In this document: positions 34,361 to 42,768 of the stretch, piece by piece
Layout: every line of letters starts with the position of its first letter
How positions within the stretch are numbered: the stretch's first letter is position 1
Assembly (NCBI RefSeq): GCF_001375495.1
Contig: NZ_LN831058.1
Span: 702,768 to 766,767, forward strand
Origin: Flaviflexus massiliensis
Lineage (GTDB): Bacteria; Actinomycetota; Actinomycetes; Actinomycetales; Actinomycetaceae
Length of the DNA stretch: 64,000 nucleotides
Direction: 5' to 3'
Made by a program: the position numbers and the translations under genes
The notes under the pieces: generated by a model
What the model was told of the DNA's origin: nothing
Databases searched by the model: none
What the model saw: the letters and a program-made list of their open reading frames with translations, nothing else

Positions 34361-35002
34361 ATGTCAGAAAACTTCCTCGATTCAGACGTCTACGTGGCAA
34401 TTCCTGAACGCGGCCAACAGGTCATGCCGCTCATGGCCGGAGACCTCGCAGACGTCCGCGTGCTCGCCAGGGAGCGACTCGCCATGTTCGCAACCGCACC
34501 CGGCGGCCCAATCCACCCCATCCACGACTACCTGGACGTCGTCAAAGACCATCCGGAATGGCCCTCCCTCATGTTCCGCGCCACCTTCGTTGACGACACT
34601 GTCATACGAATCATTGAAGAACTCCCCGACTGGAGCCTCTTTGGACCCCGTGGCAAAGCAATCGAAGATCTTATTGATCAATATCTATTCCTTGACGACA
34701 TCGGAAAAGAATCATTCCACCAAGCTGAACACGCAGGCAGGCTCGCACTGCGAAACTATGCGGACGAGTCCGGTGAAGGCGTCGAATTCATCGAAACCGT
34801 CTTCGATGGCACCGTCTTCCATGGGAAGTACGCACTCGCCTGCAAGGCCCTATACTATCTTGCTAACTCCGCCAGCGTTTCGGGACCGCTCGCGCTCGCG
34901 GCCGCCATTATCCTCCGTGACGGGCTCGGCGAAGAAGCCTACGAACATCTCGTCGAACCCTACCGAACAGCCGACATCCCTTTCCTCGAAATAGTCGAAT
35001 AG
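34361..35002 (+). CDS. Hypothetical protein
   Basis: This 213-residue soluble, acidic protein starts at ATG 34361 behind AAAGGAG; an in-frame ATG lies at 34241 without a ribosome-binding site. I recognise no domain. The first half is mixed (YVAIPERGQQVMPLMAGDLADV), and the second half is mostly helical with ALACKALYYLANSASVSGPLALAAAIILRD, which looks like an Ala-rich helical hairpin. No neighbour suggests a function; it diverges from the ABC exporter operon. Confidence 0.65.
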   Translation: MSENFLDSDVYVAIPERGQQVMPLMAGDLADVRVLARERLAMFATAPGGPIHPIHDYLDVVKDHPEWPSLMFRATFVDDTVIRIIEELPDWSLFGPRGKAIEDLIDQYLFLDDIGKESFHQAEHAGRLALRNYADESGEGVEFIETVFDGTVFHGKYALACKALYYLANSASVSGPLALAAAIILRDGLGEEAYEHLVEPYRTADIPFLEIVE

Positions 35003-35251
35003 CCCTCCCGCAGAGCCACGATCGAACAGAACAGTAAAGACCTGTCACATCGACTCCATTAACAAGACGATGGTGTTGCGATCTGCAACGAGTCCGGATC
35101 AGATATTGCAAGTAAGAGATGAGGTGAGTCTCGCTGCAGATGAGAGTTCTCTCATCTGGGACTCCTCTTCCCCTCATCTTCCCGTCCTTCAATAGGAGTA
35201 TGACCGGACCCCGGTCAGGTATGGATGAAGGTTTGCGGCATTGGAGGCAGA
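35003..35251 (+). promoter_or_regulatory. Palindrome-rich upstream region of the Pro-rich secreted protein gene
   Basis: This 249-nt region holds three clear palindromes: GTTGC/GCAAC (35075-35089), CAGATGAGAG and CTCTCATCTG around TT (35137-35158, perfect), and TGACCGG/CCGGTCA (35201-35217, perfect). The last lies about 35 nt before the start codon and could be an operator at the promoter. No gene is seen. Confidence 0.5.
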
Positions 35252-35806
35252 ATGTCACGCAAAGCATGGATCGCAACGGGATCCCTCGGAGTTCTCTCAA
35301 TCATTGCGAGCACGGGGCTTGCCGCTGCCGACAATGACCAGGACGTGACCCCCGGACTGCATCGGGAGGTCGACAAGAGCGACCAGACCTCCGAGTCACC
35401 GCGCTCAACACAGTCACCGCAGACCACCGTTTCCGCGGTCTCAACCACCTCGGCAAAGACCGCAGTCTCAACCGTCTCTGCTCGTTCGGCAATCTCGACA
35501 CCGTCACCAGCCTTGGCACCCAACATCGTTCGGGCATCAGCACCCTCCCCGGTGTCGGCTCCGTCTGCTCCCAGCCCGGCACCTGCTCAGGCACCAGCAC
35601 CTGCACCGGCGAGGACCCAGCCTGCACCGCAACCGGCACCCCAGCCCGCGCGGGTTCAGCCAGCCCCGGTCCGGAAGGCACCGGTCCAAGCACCTGCCCC
35701 CGTCTATTCGGCACCGTCCCCGGTTTCACCCCCATCCCCAGCATCCCCACCCTCACCGGTATCAGCAGACTCCGGCCCATCGGCACCATCCGCTGATTCT
35801 CCGTGA
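35252..35806 (+). CDS. Secreted Ala/Pro/Ser-rich protein
   Basis: 184 residues from ATG 35252, with GGAGG 5 nt upstream. The Sec signal peptide (MSRKAWIATGSLGVLSIIAS) probably ends at LAAA. The mature part is low-complexity: a Ser/Thr/Val run with repeated VSTVSARSAIS-like units, then Ala-Pro and Pro-Ser repeats to the end. No LPXTG or membrane anchor is present. It resembles a wall-spanning or mucin-like region without a catalytic domain; it could be a surface stalk or the truncated remainder of a larger protein. Confidence 0.7.
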   Translation: MSRKAWIATGSLGVLSIIASTGLAAADNDQDVTPGLHREVDKSDQTSESPRSTQSPQTTVSAVSTTSAKTAVSTVSARSAISTPSPALAPNIVRASAPSPVSAPSAPSPAPAQAPAPAPARTQPAPQPAPQPARVQPAPVRKAPVQAPAPVYSAPSPVSPPSPASPPSPVSADSGPSAPSADSP

Positions 35807-35841
35807 TCTAAACATCGATTTTCACCAGCCGGCCACACCCA

Positions 35842-35880
35842 GGGCGGCACGCAGAGTGACATGCGTGCCGCCCGTCTTTT
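35842..35880 (+). terminator. Rho-independent terminator
   Basis: A 12-bp stem GGGCGGCACGCA / TGCGTGCCGCCC with an 8-nt loop, followed by GTCTTTT, downstream of the Pro-rich protein gene. Confidence 0.85.
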
Positions 35881-35969
35881 GTCTCGAAGGAACTGCTTGT
35901 TGTGCCTGAGAGAAAAGAAAATGTGCCTCAACCGTGAAGGTGGCAGCACATGACTGCGCTGATAGGTGA

Positions 35970-36437
35970 CTAGCCGTTTTCGCTGAAGTCGGCTTCCCAA
36001 AGCCCATAGGTGACTCCGGCAGGTGTAGAGGCATCGTTGAAGCGGCCCATCTCTCCCATATCCGTAAAGGGCTCGTCGGTGCATCCGCCACTGTCTTTGA
36101 AGAGATTGAGAGCATTCTCAAGGTCGCCTATCAAGATCGACACGAGCCAGGTGCATTCGGCAGATTCAGGGTCCTTGGGGAAGCTGAAGCCGTAGGCATC
36201 TGTCTCTGCTCCCGGGACCTTGATCGCCCAGTAATGATCATCATAATTGACCGCTTCGAGACCGAAGCACTCCGCGTAGAACTGGGAAGCAGCGGCCGGG
36301 TTGGGACTCAAGTGTTCGAACCAGAATGGTGTGCCGGGAACCATCATGAACCCCATCCCGATGAACGTAATGAGTTCCCACAGGCCGATTTGGGCACCGA
36401 ATGGATCAACAAGGATGGATTGCTTGCCGAGGGTCAT
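35970..36437 (-). CDS. VOC/glyoxalase protein, C-terminal half (split by an amber codon)
   Basis: 155 codons beginning MTLGKQSILVDPFGAQIGLWELI. This opening is the last strand of a first VOC domain and not a natural N-terminus. A full second VOC domain follows (PGTPFWFEHLSPNPAAASQFYAECFGLE). Read upstream in the same frame, two codons (Ser, Val) and a single TAG separate it from the N-terminal half at 36444-36746. It is therefore most likely the 3' part of a two-domain gene of about 258 codons disabled by one nonsense change. Confidence 0.7.
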   Translation of the reverse strand: MTLGKQSILVDPFGAQIGLWELITFIGMGFMMVPGTPFWFEHLSPNPAAASQFYAECFGLEAVNYDDHYWAIKVPGAETDAYGFSFPKDPESAECTWLVSILIGDLENALNLFKDSGGCTDEPFTDMGEMGRFNDASTPAGVTYGLWEADFSENG

Positions 36438-36443
36438 GACGCT

Positions 36444-36746
36444 CTAGACTTCCTCAGCATCCATAAGCAACACCTGGGAGCCTTTGTTACGCATGCTCTC
36501 CAGGGCTTCGTGAATGTCAGAAACTGTCAGCCATACGTCTATTCGGTCCGGGGTGGCTTCTTCTTTTGGGATGGGCCAGATTCCGCTGACTGGCTGTCCG
36601 GAGACGGAGGCGAGAGCGTACCCTCCCAAGTTTGGATCGCCTGGAGGAATCTCCCATCCAGCTGTTCGTCGAAAAAATTCGGTACCTGATTCTAGATCGT
36701 TGAATTCGACCTGCATCCAGCAGGGTGTTCCGTGTGAGAAATCCAT
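36444..36746 (-). CDS. VOC/glyoxalase protein, N-terminal half (split by an amber codon)
   Basis: 100 residues starting MDFSHGTPCWMQVEFNDLESGTEFF, the normal start of two-domain VOC proteins (Cfp30B-like, about 260 residues). It stops at TAG after LLMDAEEV, in the middle of the first domain's last element. The frame continues directly into 35970-36437. GGGAG lies 8 nt before the ATG, so it may still be expressed. Either a pseudogene, a recent mutation, a sequencing error or stop-codon readthrough. Confidence 0.7.
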   Translation of the reverse strand: MDFSHGTPCWMQVEFNDLESGTEFFRRTAGWEIPPGDPNLGGYALASVSGQPVSGIWPIPKEEATPDRIDVWLTVSDIHEALESMRNKGSQVLLMDAEEV

Positions 36747-36956
36747 ATCACTATCTCCCGTGTGAGAGCCACGTTACATGCTGGTTGGCGGAGGAGATAG
36801 TGCTCGGGAGGATTGCCAAGCAGCGAAGCGATACGCCCTATTTGAAGCGAGCTGCTAGCCGATATTGTCCCGGATTTTCAATATTGACACTGAGATGGCA
36901 ATGCGAAGGCTGTTCGGTTGATGCTCCAGAGGAGCGTCACCTGACGAGAGAGCAAG

Positions 36957-36992
36957 ATGGTCGGTTCCCGAAATTGAGAACCGACCATTTTT
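36957..36992. terminator. Hairpin downstream of tRNA-Ser(GCT)
   Basis: An 11-bp stem ATGGTCGGTTC / GAACCGACCAT with TTTTT on the plus-strand side. It lies directly beyond the 3' end of the minus-strand tRNA. The 210 nt from 36747 to 36956 hold no other recognisable feature. Confidence 0.6.
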
Positions 36993-36993
36993 G

Positions 36994-37083
36994 CGGAGAC
37001 GGAGGGATTTGAACCCTCGAGGGGCTTAGCACCCCTACCTCCTTAGCAGGGAGGCGCACTCGACCTGACTATGCGACGTCTCC
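36994..37083 (-). tRNA. tRNA-Ser(GCT)
   Basis: 90 nt with a long variable arm. Acceptor GGAGACG/CGTCTCC, anticodon stem CCTCC/GGAGG with loop CTGCTAA (GCT), and T-loop TTCAAAT. CCA is not encoded. Confidence 0.96.
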
Positions 37084-37472
37084 AAGTGCTAATAGTTAGC
37101 GCTACCTAGATTACAGGGCAATGAACTTAGATGCTAATAGAGATGTCCGTGTAAAACAGGAGGGAGTAGTTCGAGCCGGCAACACTTCGAAGCCTGATGC
37201 TTACGCAACTACGAAACGAGTTTGGTGAGCTTTGCAGCCGTGCTTCAGGTGAAGTGAGATGAGCTGCTCTGGCTCTGAAGTCCGCAAGATGATGCCATTT
37301 TCAAGTGCGCTAGCTGCTGCCAAGAAGTCTTGGGAACAGCGTGGAATCGATGCTTGGCCGGGAGGTGTTGCCCTTCAAGTGACTCGAAGAGCAACACAAC
37401 GATGCGGAGGGTGTCTGTAAACGGTGTGGTCAACCACACTGATAATGAGGCCTGAAGATTGCTGCCAACAAT
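37084..37472. other. Gene-free interval between tRNA-Ser(GCT) and the NYN gene
   Basis: 389 nt without a supportable gene. A hairpin GTGTGGT/ACCACAC (37424-37439) lies about 34 nt after the NYN gene stop and may terminate it. A second imperfect hairpin (TGTTGC.CTTC / GAAG.GCAACA) lies near 37367-37397. Confidence 0.4.
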
Positions 37473-37958
37473 CTAAGCGGCCATGGCGTATTCGAAGCCC
37501 TCATCAAGGAAGTGAATGGTGGGGGAGGCGAGGAACAGCTGGGGAGAAAGACTGGCTGACCAGCATGCAACTGTCACGTTGGCGGACTTGGCGGTGAGGG
37601 CTACTGCCTCGGCAAAGATGTGGTCACCCGAGATGACGACGACATCGTCGAACCTGTCGGAAAGGTTCTCGGTCGTGAGGATTTCGAGGAGGGCAAGGTC
37701 AGCGCCGTCGCTACCGTCGCGAACAACCTTCCGGGCCTGCGGCCATGCCACACCCACATTGACGTAACCAGCGGGGCCAACACCGAGAACAATGTGATCG
37801 CAGGAGCTAAAGAGGCCGGAGTTCTCTAGCTTCTCCTTGGCCCAGAGTGCTTGATCCAGCGTGTGGACCTGTCCTCCGACAACATTCTCAATATCGATGA
37901 GAACGATTCGCCTGCCGGTTTGTGTTGCCGTTGTCTTTGTACGCGTCGTTGCGAGCAT
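37473..37958 (-). CDS. NYN (PIN-like) domain protein, putative RNase
   Basis: This 161-residue protein fits the NYN/LabA family: the first acidic residue in RIVLIDIENVVGG, the central DGSDGADLALLEIL, and VVVISGDHIFAEAV carrying the third acidic site. These acidic residues coordinate metal for RNA cleavage in PIN-like nucleases. GTGAGGA precedes ATG 37958. It sits alone between two tRNA-Ser genes, with a long inverted repeat upstream, which suggests an accessory gene. Target RNAs are unknown; no antitoxin-like partner is next to it. Confidence 0.75.
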   Translation of the reverse strand: MLATTRTKTTATQTGRRIVLIDIENVVGGQVHTLDQALWAKEKLENSGLFSSCDHIVLGVGPAGYVNVGVAWPQARKVVRDGSDGADLALLEILTTENLSDRFDDVVVISGDHIFAEAVALTAKSANVTVACWSASLSPQLFLASPTIHFLDEGFEYAMAA

Positions 37959-38058
37959 GATGATTCCTCACTGTTTTGTAATTGCTTTAGTGCTCCTTAT
38001 GTGACGGTTTGAAGAACCTGTCCGCTGCCCTCCGGATGGGCGGTGAGTGAATGTGTTC

Positions 38059-38087
38059 TTGCTAACCATTACTTAATAAGTTAGCAA
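38059..38087. promoter_or_regulatory. Inverted repeat upstream of the NYN gene
   Basis: TTGCTAAC and GTTAGCAA flank a 13-nt AT-rich spacer (CATTACTTAATAA), about 100 nt before the NYN start. It may be a regulator site overlapping the promoter. Confidence 0.45.
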
Positions 38088-38173
38088 CCGGGTTGGACAG
38101 AATTCCTTGAAGTTTCGCAGCAGTGAGGTCTTGGGCGAACGAAAAATCATCAAAATCGATGGAACCAGGGAGG

Positions 38174-38219
38174 AATAAAATGAGTTGGGACGTGAGCATC
38201 TCACTCTGTCCCAACTCAT
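38174..38219 (-). terminator. Rho-independent terminator of tRNA-Ser(TGA)
   Basis: The minus-strand stem ATGAGTTGGGAC / GTCCCAACTCAT is followed by TTTTATT. Confidence 0.85.
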
Positions 38220-38227
38220 TCAGATGG

Positions 38228-38315
38228 CGGAGGGTGGGGGATTCGAACCCCCGATACGGGATCGCCGTATAACGGTTTTCAAGACCGTCTCATTCGGCCG
38301 CTCTGACAACCCTCC
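38228..38315 (-). tRNA. tRNA-Ser(TGA)
   Basis: 88 nt with a long variable arm. Acceptor GGAGGGT/ACCCTCC, anticodon stem ACGGT/ACCGT with loop CTTGAAA (TGA), and T-loop TTCGAAT. CCA is not encoded. Confidence 0.96.
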
Positions 38316-38362
38316 AAGCCACATCATCATACAAGCCGGGGAGCTGACATGCACATTGCTGA

Positions 38363-38368
38363 CATACT
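38363..38368 (+). promoter_or_regulatory. -10 box of the quinone reductase gene
   Basis: CATACT, 6 nt, then ATG 38375; no ribosome-binding site. Confidence 0.4.
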
Positions 38369-38374
38369 GATGCA

Positions 38375-39325
38375 ATGGGAAACACAATGCTTGCCGTGAC
38401 CGAAACATCGAATCTTCAGGCCGTTGAGCGCCCACGACCCACGCCGGGCCCGGGAGAGGTTCTCATTCGCGTGGACTTTGCGGGGATGAACCCGGTTGAC
38501 CTCGGTCAATTGGACGGGAAGTATCCCGCACCCGAGGGGGCAAGTGACATTCTGGGAGTTGAAGTATCGGGCCGCCGGGTCGATAACGGTGACCGGGTCA
38601 TGGCTCTCGTGACGAGTGGGGCCTACGGTCAATACGTTGCCGTTCCAGAAAATATGGTCATGCTCGTTCCCGATGGTTTGAGTCAGGAGCAGGCTGCCGC
38701 CGTTCCCGAGTCGCTTGCAACCGCATGGTCGAATCTTGTTGATGCTCTGCGGGTCCAGCCAGGTGAAACTGTGCTGATTCAGGGTGGTTCTGGTTCGCTT
38801 GGGAGTTTCGCCATCCAGCTGGCTCGCGAACTTGGTGCGACGGTGCTTGCGACCGCTGGTGGTTCGGAGCGGTGCGCCCGGGTTGAGGAACTTGGTGCCT
38901 TTGCCGTCGATCATCGGGGCGATGACATTGTTGCGCGGGTGAAGGAACGAGCCGAGAACGGTGTCGATGCGGTCATGAACATCATGGGTTCCGATGTGGG
39001 GGAGATGCTCAAGGTCCTGAACCGAAGGGGACGCATGTGCGTGATCTCCCTCCAAGGTGGTACCAGGTCGGATGTGCCGGTTGGTTTGCTCATGGTTAAG
39101 CACCTGAGCCTGATCGGAACCACGCTGCGGAGCAGATCGGATGAAGAGAAGTCGGCAATCGTTCGGGCCGCAGCGGAGTTTGCCCTGCCGAGACTTAACG
39201 ACGGCAGCATTGTTCCGATCGTTGCCCGGGTGTTCCCGCTCTCTCGTGTCGCGGAGGCGGTGGAGTACTTGAAGGGAGGATCTCCTTTCGGCAAGGTGAT
39301 CCTCGATATGAGGGAACAGGCCTAG
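38375..39325 (+). CDS. Zinc-free MDR NAD(P)H:quinone oxidoreductase-type protein
   Basis: This 316-residue medium-chain dehydrogenase has the GroES-like N-terminus (PTPGPGEVLIRVDFAGMNPVDLGQLDG), and the NADPH-binding motif in LIQGGSGSLGSFAIQLARELGATVLAT. Zinc-ligand cysteines are missing, as in quinone oxidoreductases (Qor/PIG3 type). Such enzymes reduce quinones or enones with NADPH in the cytoplasm. The gene stands alone between tRNA-Ser(TGA) and a convergent HAD gene. Confidence 0.87.
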   Translation: MGNTMLAVTETSNLQAVERPRPTPGPGEVLIRVDFAGMNPVDLGQLDGKYPAPEGASDILGVEVSGRRVDNGDRVMALVTSGAYGQYVAVPENMVMLVPDGLSQEQAAAVPESLATAWSNLVDALRVQPGETVLIQGGSGSLGSFAIQLARELGATVLATAGGSERCARVEELGAFAVDHRGDDIVARVKERAENGVDAVMNIMGSDVGEMLKVLNRRGRMCVISLQGGTRSDVPVGLLMVKHLSLIGTTLRSRSDEEKSAIVRAAAEFALPRLNDGSIVPIVARVFPLSRVAEAVEYLKGGSPFGKVILDMREQA

Positions 39326-39393
39326 GGAGAGATTCCGTCTCTGTCAGGCGGATTGAGACAGGCAGGGATTTTTACAGGAGTTACACGGTGCGT

Positions 39394-40269
39394 TTAGAGC
39401 AGGTGCTCGAGGACGATCGCGAGACCGTCATCTTCAACCGAGGCCGTCCTGGCATTGGCGGCGCGATGAACCTTGTCGTTGGCGTCTCCCATGGAGATGC
39501 CGGTGCCGGCCCAGTCCAACATTTCAATATCGTTGTTGCCATCTCCAACGGTGAGGACTGATGAGAGCGGGAGCTTGTATTGCTGGCGGAGCTTCTCGAG
39601 TGCCGTGGCTTTGGTGACTCCCTCGGGTGAAATGTCGAGCCAGGCTGTCCACCCGATCGCATACTCAACACCGTTGAGCCCGAGGTCGTCTACTCGGTGC
39701 TGGAGTTCGTCCGCGCTCAGATAGGGTGCGCGCACCGTCAGGCGCGTGGCGTCGTTCCCTGCGAGTTCGTGGAGCGGGGTAACAACGGATTCACCCGTTA
39801 GTTCACCAGCGGGGAAGTGGTCGGAAACCCTGCGCGGCCCCCAGGCAGGCTCCACCGCCATGATCGCCTCCGGAATGTTCGCGGATACGAGCTCGATCTC
39901 GGTGGAGGGATTAAATGTCACGTAATCGAGGAGCCGGGTGCCCGGGTTGAGACCCGGCTCGTTCGCAGTGACGTCACGAGCGAAGGTGAGGGCACCGTTG
40001 GCGCAGACGGAGATCCCGTCGGGAAGCTCCAACTGCTCCGCAACAAGCATCATCCCGTCCACGCCGCGGCCGGTCGCAAGAATGATCCGGGTTCCGCTGT
40101 CGAGGTGGGCGTGGACAGCCTCCTTGACCCGAGGTGAGAGAGAAGTGTCGTGTCCGATCGTGGTGCCGTCAAGGTCGAGGGCCACCATGAGGTCAGTGCC
40201 CGCCTTCGGCAGGTCCGACATGGCATCTGTCAGGCGCGCGGCATCATCCGCAGTAAATTCGGTTCTCAC
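39394..40269 (-). CDS. HAD superfamily Cof-type phosphatase
   Basis: 291 residues from GTG 40269, which overlaps the serS stop (GTGA). Motif I is ALDLDGTTI, motif II lies near IILATGRG, and motif IV is [16 protein letters not shown]; the large cap between them marks class IIB (Cof/YidA-like). These cytoplasmic enzymes dephosphorylate sugar phosphates or cofactor intermediates with broad specificity. A much longer open frame upstream runs through serS and is not coding. It is co-transcribed with serS. Confidence 0.9.
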   Translation of the reverse strand: MRTEFTADDAARLTDAMSDLPKAGTDLMVALDLDGTTIGHDTSLSPRVKEAVHAHLDSGTRIILATGRGVDGMMLVAEQLELPDGISVCANGALTFARDVTANEPGLNPGTRLLDYVTFNPSTEIELVSANIPEAIMAVEPAWGPRRVSDHFPAGELTGESVVTPLHELAGNDATRLTVRAPYLSADELQHRVDDLGLNGVEYAIGWTAWLDISPEGVTKATALEKLRQQYKLPLSSVLTVGDGNNDIEMLDWAGTGISMGDANDKVHRAANARTASVEDDGLAIVLEHLL

Positions 40270-41525
40270 AGCGGTGAAATAATCTCGCGGCCACCAAGGT
40301 AGGGGCGCAATCCTTCGGGAACGTAGAGGCTGCCGTCTTCCTGCTGGTGGTTTTCGAGGATGGCAACGAGCCAGCGCGTGGTGGCGAGGGTGCCGTTCAG
40401 AGTGGCAACGGTCTGGGTTTGACCGTTCACGCGTTCGCGGATGCCGAGGCGGCGGGCCTGGAAGGTGGTGCAGTTGGAGGTGGAGGTAACTTCCATCCAC
40501 CTCTCCTGGGAGGGAAGCCATGCCTCGCAGTCAAACTTTCGGGCTGCCGAGCTTCCGAGATCACCCGCCGCGGTGTCAATCACGCGGTAGGGAAGCTCCA
40601 CCTTGGCAAGCATCTCTTCTTCCAGCGCCAAGAGTTTCGCGTGCTCCTCTTCCGCGCCGTCGGGAGTGCAATAGGAGAACATTTCAACCTTGTTGAACTG
40701 GTGGACACGGATAATGCCGCGCGTGTCCTTACCGTAGGAACCGGCCTCACGGCGATAGCAGGTTGACCACCCCGCATACCTCTTGGGACCATCCGACAGG
40801 TCAATGATTTCGTCCGAGTGGAAGCCAGCAAGAGCAACCTCAGAGGTGCCGACCAGGTACAGGTCGTCGGCTGGTAGGTGGTAGATCTCATCCGAGTGCG
40901 CACCGAGGAACCCGGTTCCCGCCATGACTTCCGGCTTGACCAGGGTTGGGGTGATGGTCAGCTTGAATCCATTTGCTTCAGCAAGATCGGCGGCGGCGGT
41001 CAGCATGGCGAGTTCGAGGCGGGCACCGATGCCGGTCAAGTAGTAGAAGCGCGACCCGGAAACCTTCGTTCCGCGCGTCATATCTATCGCTTCGAGACCT
41101 TCCGCAATATCGAGGTGGTCCCTGACGGGAAAATCGAAACTGGAGACCTCGCCGACGTGCTTGAGGACCTCGTAGTCGTCCTCACCACCGGCGGGAACGC
41201 CGTCGATCACGATGTTGTCGATCGAGCGGGCCACCCGCTCGTATTCGCCATTCGCATCGGACGCGACCTGTTCGAGTTCTTTCACCTTCGCGGACAGTTC
41301 CTGTGCCTGCGCAAGGATTGCCTGCCTCTCATCCGGGCTGGCCTTCCCAATCGTCCGAGACAGTGCCTTTTGCTCTGCACGCGTTTCTTCAGCGAGTTGG
41401 AGTGTCGATCTACGAGACTCATCGGCCCGAAGTAGCGTGTCGACGAGCGATTCGTCGGCGCCACGTGCTCGCTGCGAGGCCTTCACGGCCTCAGGATTGT
41501 CACGAACAAAGCGAATATCGATCAT
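40266..41525 (-). CDS. serS: Serine-tRNA ligase
   Basis: This 419-residue class II synthetase has an N-terminal antiparallel coiled-coil arm (about residues 28-105, ending VARSIDNI) that reads the long variable arm of tRNA-Ser, then a catalytic core with motif 2 ([28 protein letters not shown], about residue 270) and motif 3 ([18 protein letters not shown]). The length is normal. ATG 41525 lies 6 nt behind TAGACT. Three tRNA-Ser genes lie in the same window. Confidence 0.97.
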   Translation of the reverse strand: MIDIRFVRDNPEAVKASQRARGADESLVDTLLRADESRRSTLQLAEETRAEQKALSRTIGKASPDERQAILAQAQELSAKVKELEQVASDANGEYERVARSIDNIVIDGVPAGGEDDYEVLKHVGEVSSFDFPVRDHLDIAEGLEAIDMTRGTKVSGSRFYYLTGIGARLELAMLTAAADLAEANGFKLTITPTLVKPEVMAGTGFLGAHSDEIYHLPADDLYLVGTSEVALAGFHSDEIIDLSDGPKRYAGWSTCYRREAGSYGKDTRGIIRVHQFNKVEMFSYCTPDGAEEEHAKLLALEEEMLAKVELPYRVIDTAAGDLGSSAARKFDCEAWLPSQERWMEVTSTSNCTTFQARRLGIRERVNGQTQTVATLNGTLATTRWLVAILENHQQEDGSLYVPEGLRPYLGGREIISPL

Positions 41526-41531
41526 GCACCT

Positions 41532-41553
41532 AGTCTAACCCGCACTGTATCCT
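41532..41553. promoter_or_regulatory. Back-to-back leaderless promoters of serS and the DAG kinase gene
   Basis: The minus-strand TAGACT (41532-41537) ends 6 nt before ATG 41525. The plus-strand TATCCT (41548-41553) ends 6 nt before ATG 41560. Only 34 nt separate the two start codons. Confidence 0.55.
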
Positions 41554-41559
41554 TTCGAT

Positions 41560-42693
41560 ATGTCCTGGGAATCATGGGTTGCGATTATCGCTCTTCTCGT
41601 GGCGCTAGTCGCCCTCATCCTCACCTTCCGTAACCGAAGGCTCATCACCTCGCTGACAAGTCGCCGAGTCACGACCATAGCCGGTGGTGGCGAGACGCCG
41701 CATGAAGAGAAGGACGGCGTTCCCATCGCCGTGATCTTCAACCCCTCGAAAAATATTGATGTTCCCGATCTGAAGAAACGTGTGGAGGAACGGGCCGCTG
41801 AAACCGGGTACGGGGAAGTCCGGTGGATTGAGACCGCCGTTGATGATCCGGGACTCGGACAGGCCCGGAAGGCCGTTGAAGACGGGGCTGGCCTCGTTAT
41901 TGCCGCCGGTGGTGATGGAACCGTGCGTGCCGTCGCGCAGAGCCTCGCCGGAACCGGCGTTCCCCTGGGGATTATCGCTCAGGGAACGGGGAACCTGCTT
42001 GCCCGCAACATGGACCTCAATATCTCCTCCGTGCCCGACATGATCGAGTCCGCACTCACCGGACAATCGCACGCCATGGATATTGGTTACATCTCCACCA
42101 GCCCGCTCACCGATGCTGAACAGGTCGAAGCACGCTCGATCGATTCCGAAGCCGAAAGCGTCCCGGCAGGGGAACACGCCTTCGCCGTCATTGCCGGTCT
42201 CGGTTTCGATGCGGCAATGGTCGGCGATGCTGACTCCGATCTCAAGGCACGCATGGGCTGGGTCGCCTACGTAGCCTCCGCCGTCAAGAACCTCAAGGCC
42301 GACAAGATCCATGCCGGAGTCAAGGCAGGTGATGCTGAGGAGATCATGATTGATGCTCGCTCCATCATGTTCGCCAACTGCGGGAAGCTCCCCGGTGGTG
42401 TTGTCCTTGCGCCGGATGCTCAATTGGACGATGGCTGGCTTGAGCTTGTCATTCTCGACACCAAGGGTGGCCTGGTTGGGTGGGCTGACCTCCTGCGACG
42501 CATGGGGCTCGCCGGAATCGGGGTGACGAACGATGGCCTCCCATCAACCGGCACTCTCGATATGAGGAAAACCCGTTCCGCAAACGTTGTTGCCGATGCT
42601 CCCACCCGCATCCAGGTCGACGGTGATGTTCTCGGTTACGCCACCCACGTTCGTGCCCGGGTCGAACCGGGCGGTCTCCTCATCCGGTTCTAA
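41560..42693 (+). CDS. Diacylglycerol/lipid kinase family protein
   Basis: 377 residues. One N-terminal membrane segment (ESWVAIIALLVALVALILTF) is followed by a DAGK catalytic domain: VIFNPSKN, AAGGDGTVRAVAQSL and GIIAQGTGNLLARNMDL. Members phosphorylate diacylglycerol, sphingoid bases or, in actinobacteria, phosphatidylinositol-related lipids. A short acidic insert (EQVEARSIDSEAESVPAGE) separates the two lobes. The N-terminal anchor places it at the membrane. The start is fixed by TATCCT 6 nt upstream. Confidence 0.9.
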   Translation: MSWESWVAIIALLVALVALILTFRNRRLITSLTSRRVTTIAGGGETPHEEKDGVPIAVIFNPSKNIDVPDLKKRVEERAAETGYGEVRWIETAVDDPGLGQARKAVEDGAGLVIAAGGDGTVRAVAQSLAGTGVPLGIIAQGTGNLLARNMDLNISSVPDMIESALTGQSHAMDIGYISTSPLTDAEQVEARSIDSEAESVPAGEHAFAVIAGLGFDAAMVGDADSDLKARMGWVAYVASAVKNLKADKIHAGVKAGDAEEIMIDARSIMFANCGKLPGGVVLAPDAQLDDGWLELVILDTKGGLVGWADLLRRMGLAGIGVTNDGLPSTGTLDMRKTRSANVVADAPTRIQVDGDVLGYATHVRARVEPGGLLIRF

Positions 42694-42768
42694 GACATTC
42701 CGACCAAGAAACCGGACACCCAAATAACGAACTGATGGAGTTAGTTACCTTCGCTAGCTGTTTACTTG

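Noticed and set aside
35252-35806. CRISPR-like or tandem DNA repeat
   Set aside because: The repetition is at the protein level (Ala/Pro/Ser codons in the secreted protein), with no regular DNA repeat unit or spacers.
40270-40521. N-terminal extension of the HAD protein (84 codons)
   Set aside because: It lies inside serS, is Arg/Pro/His-rich as expected for a shadow frame, and GTG 40269 gives a normal Cof-type N-terminus overlapping the serS stop.
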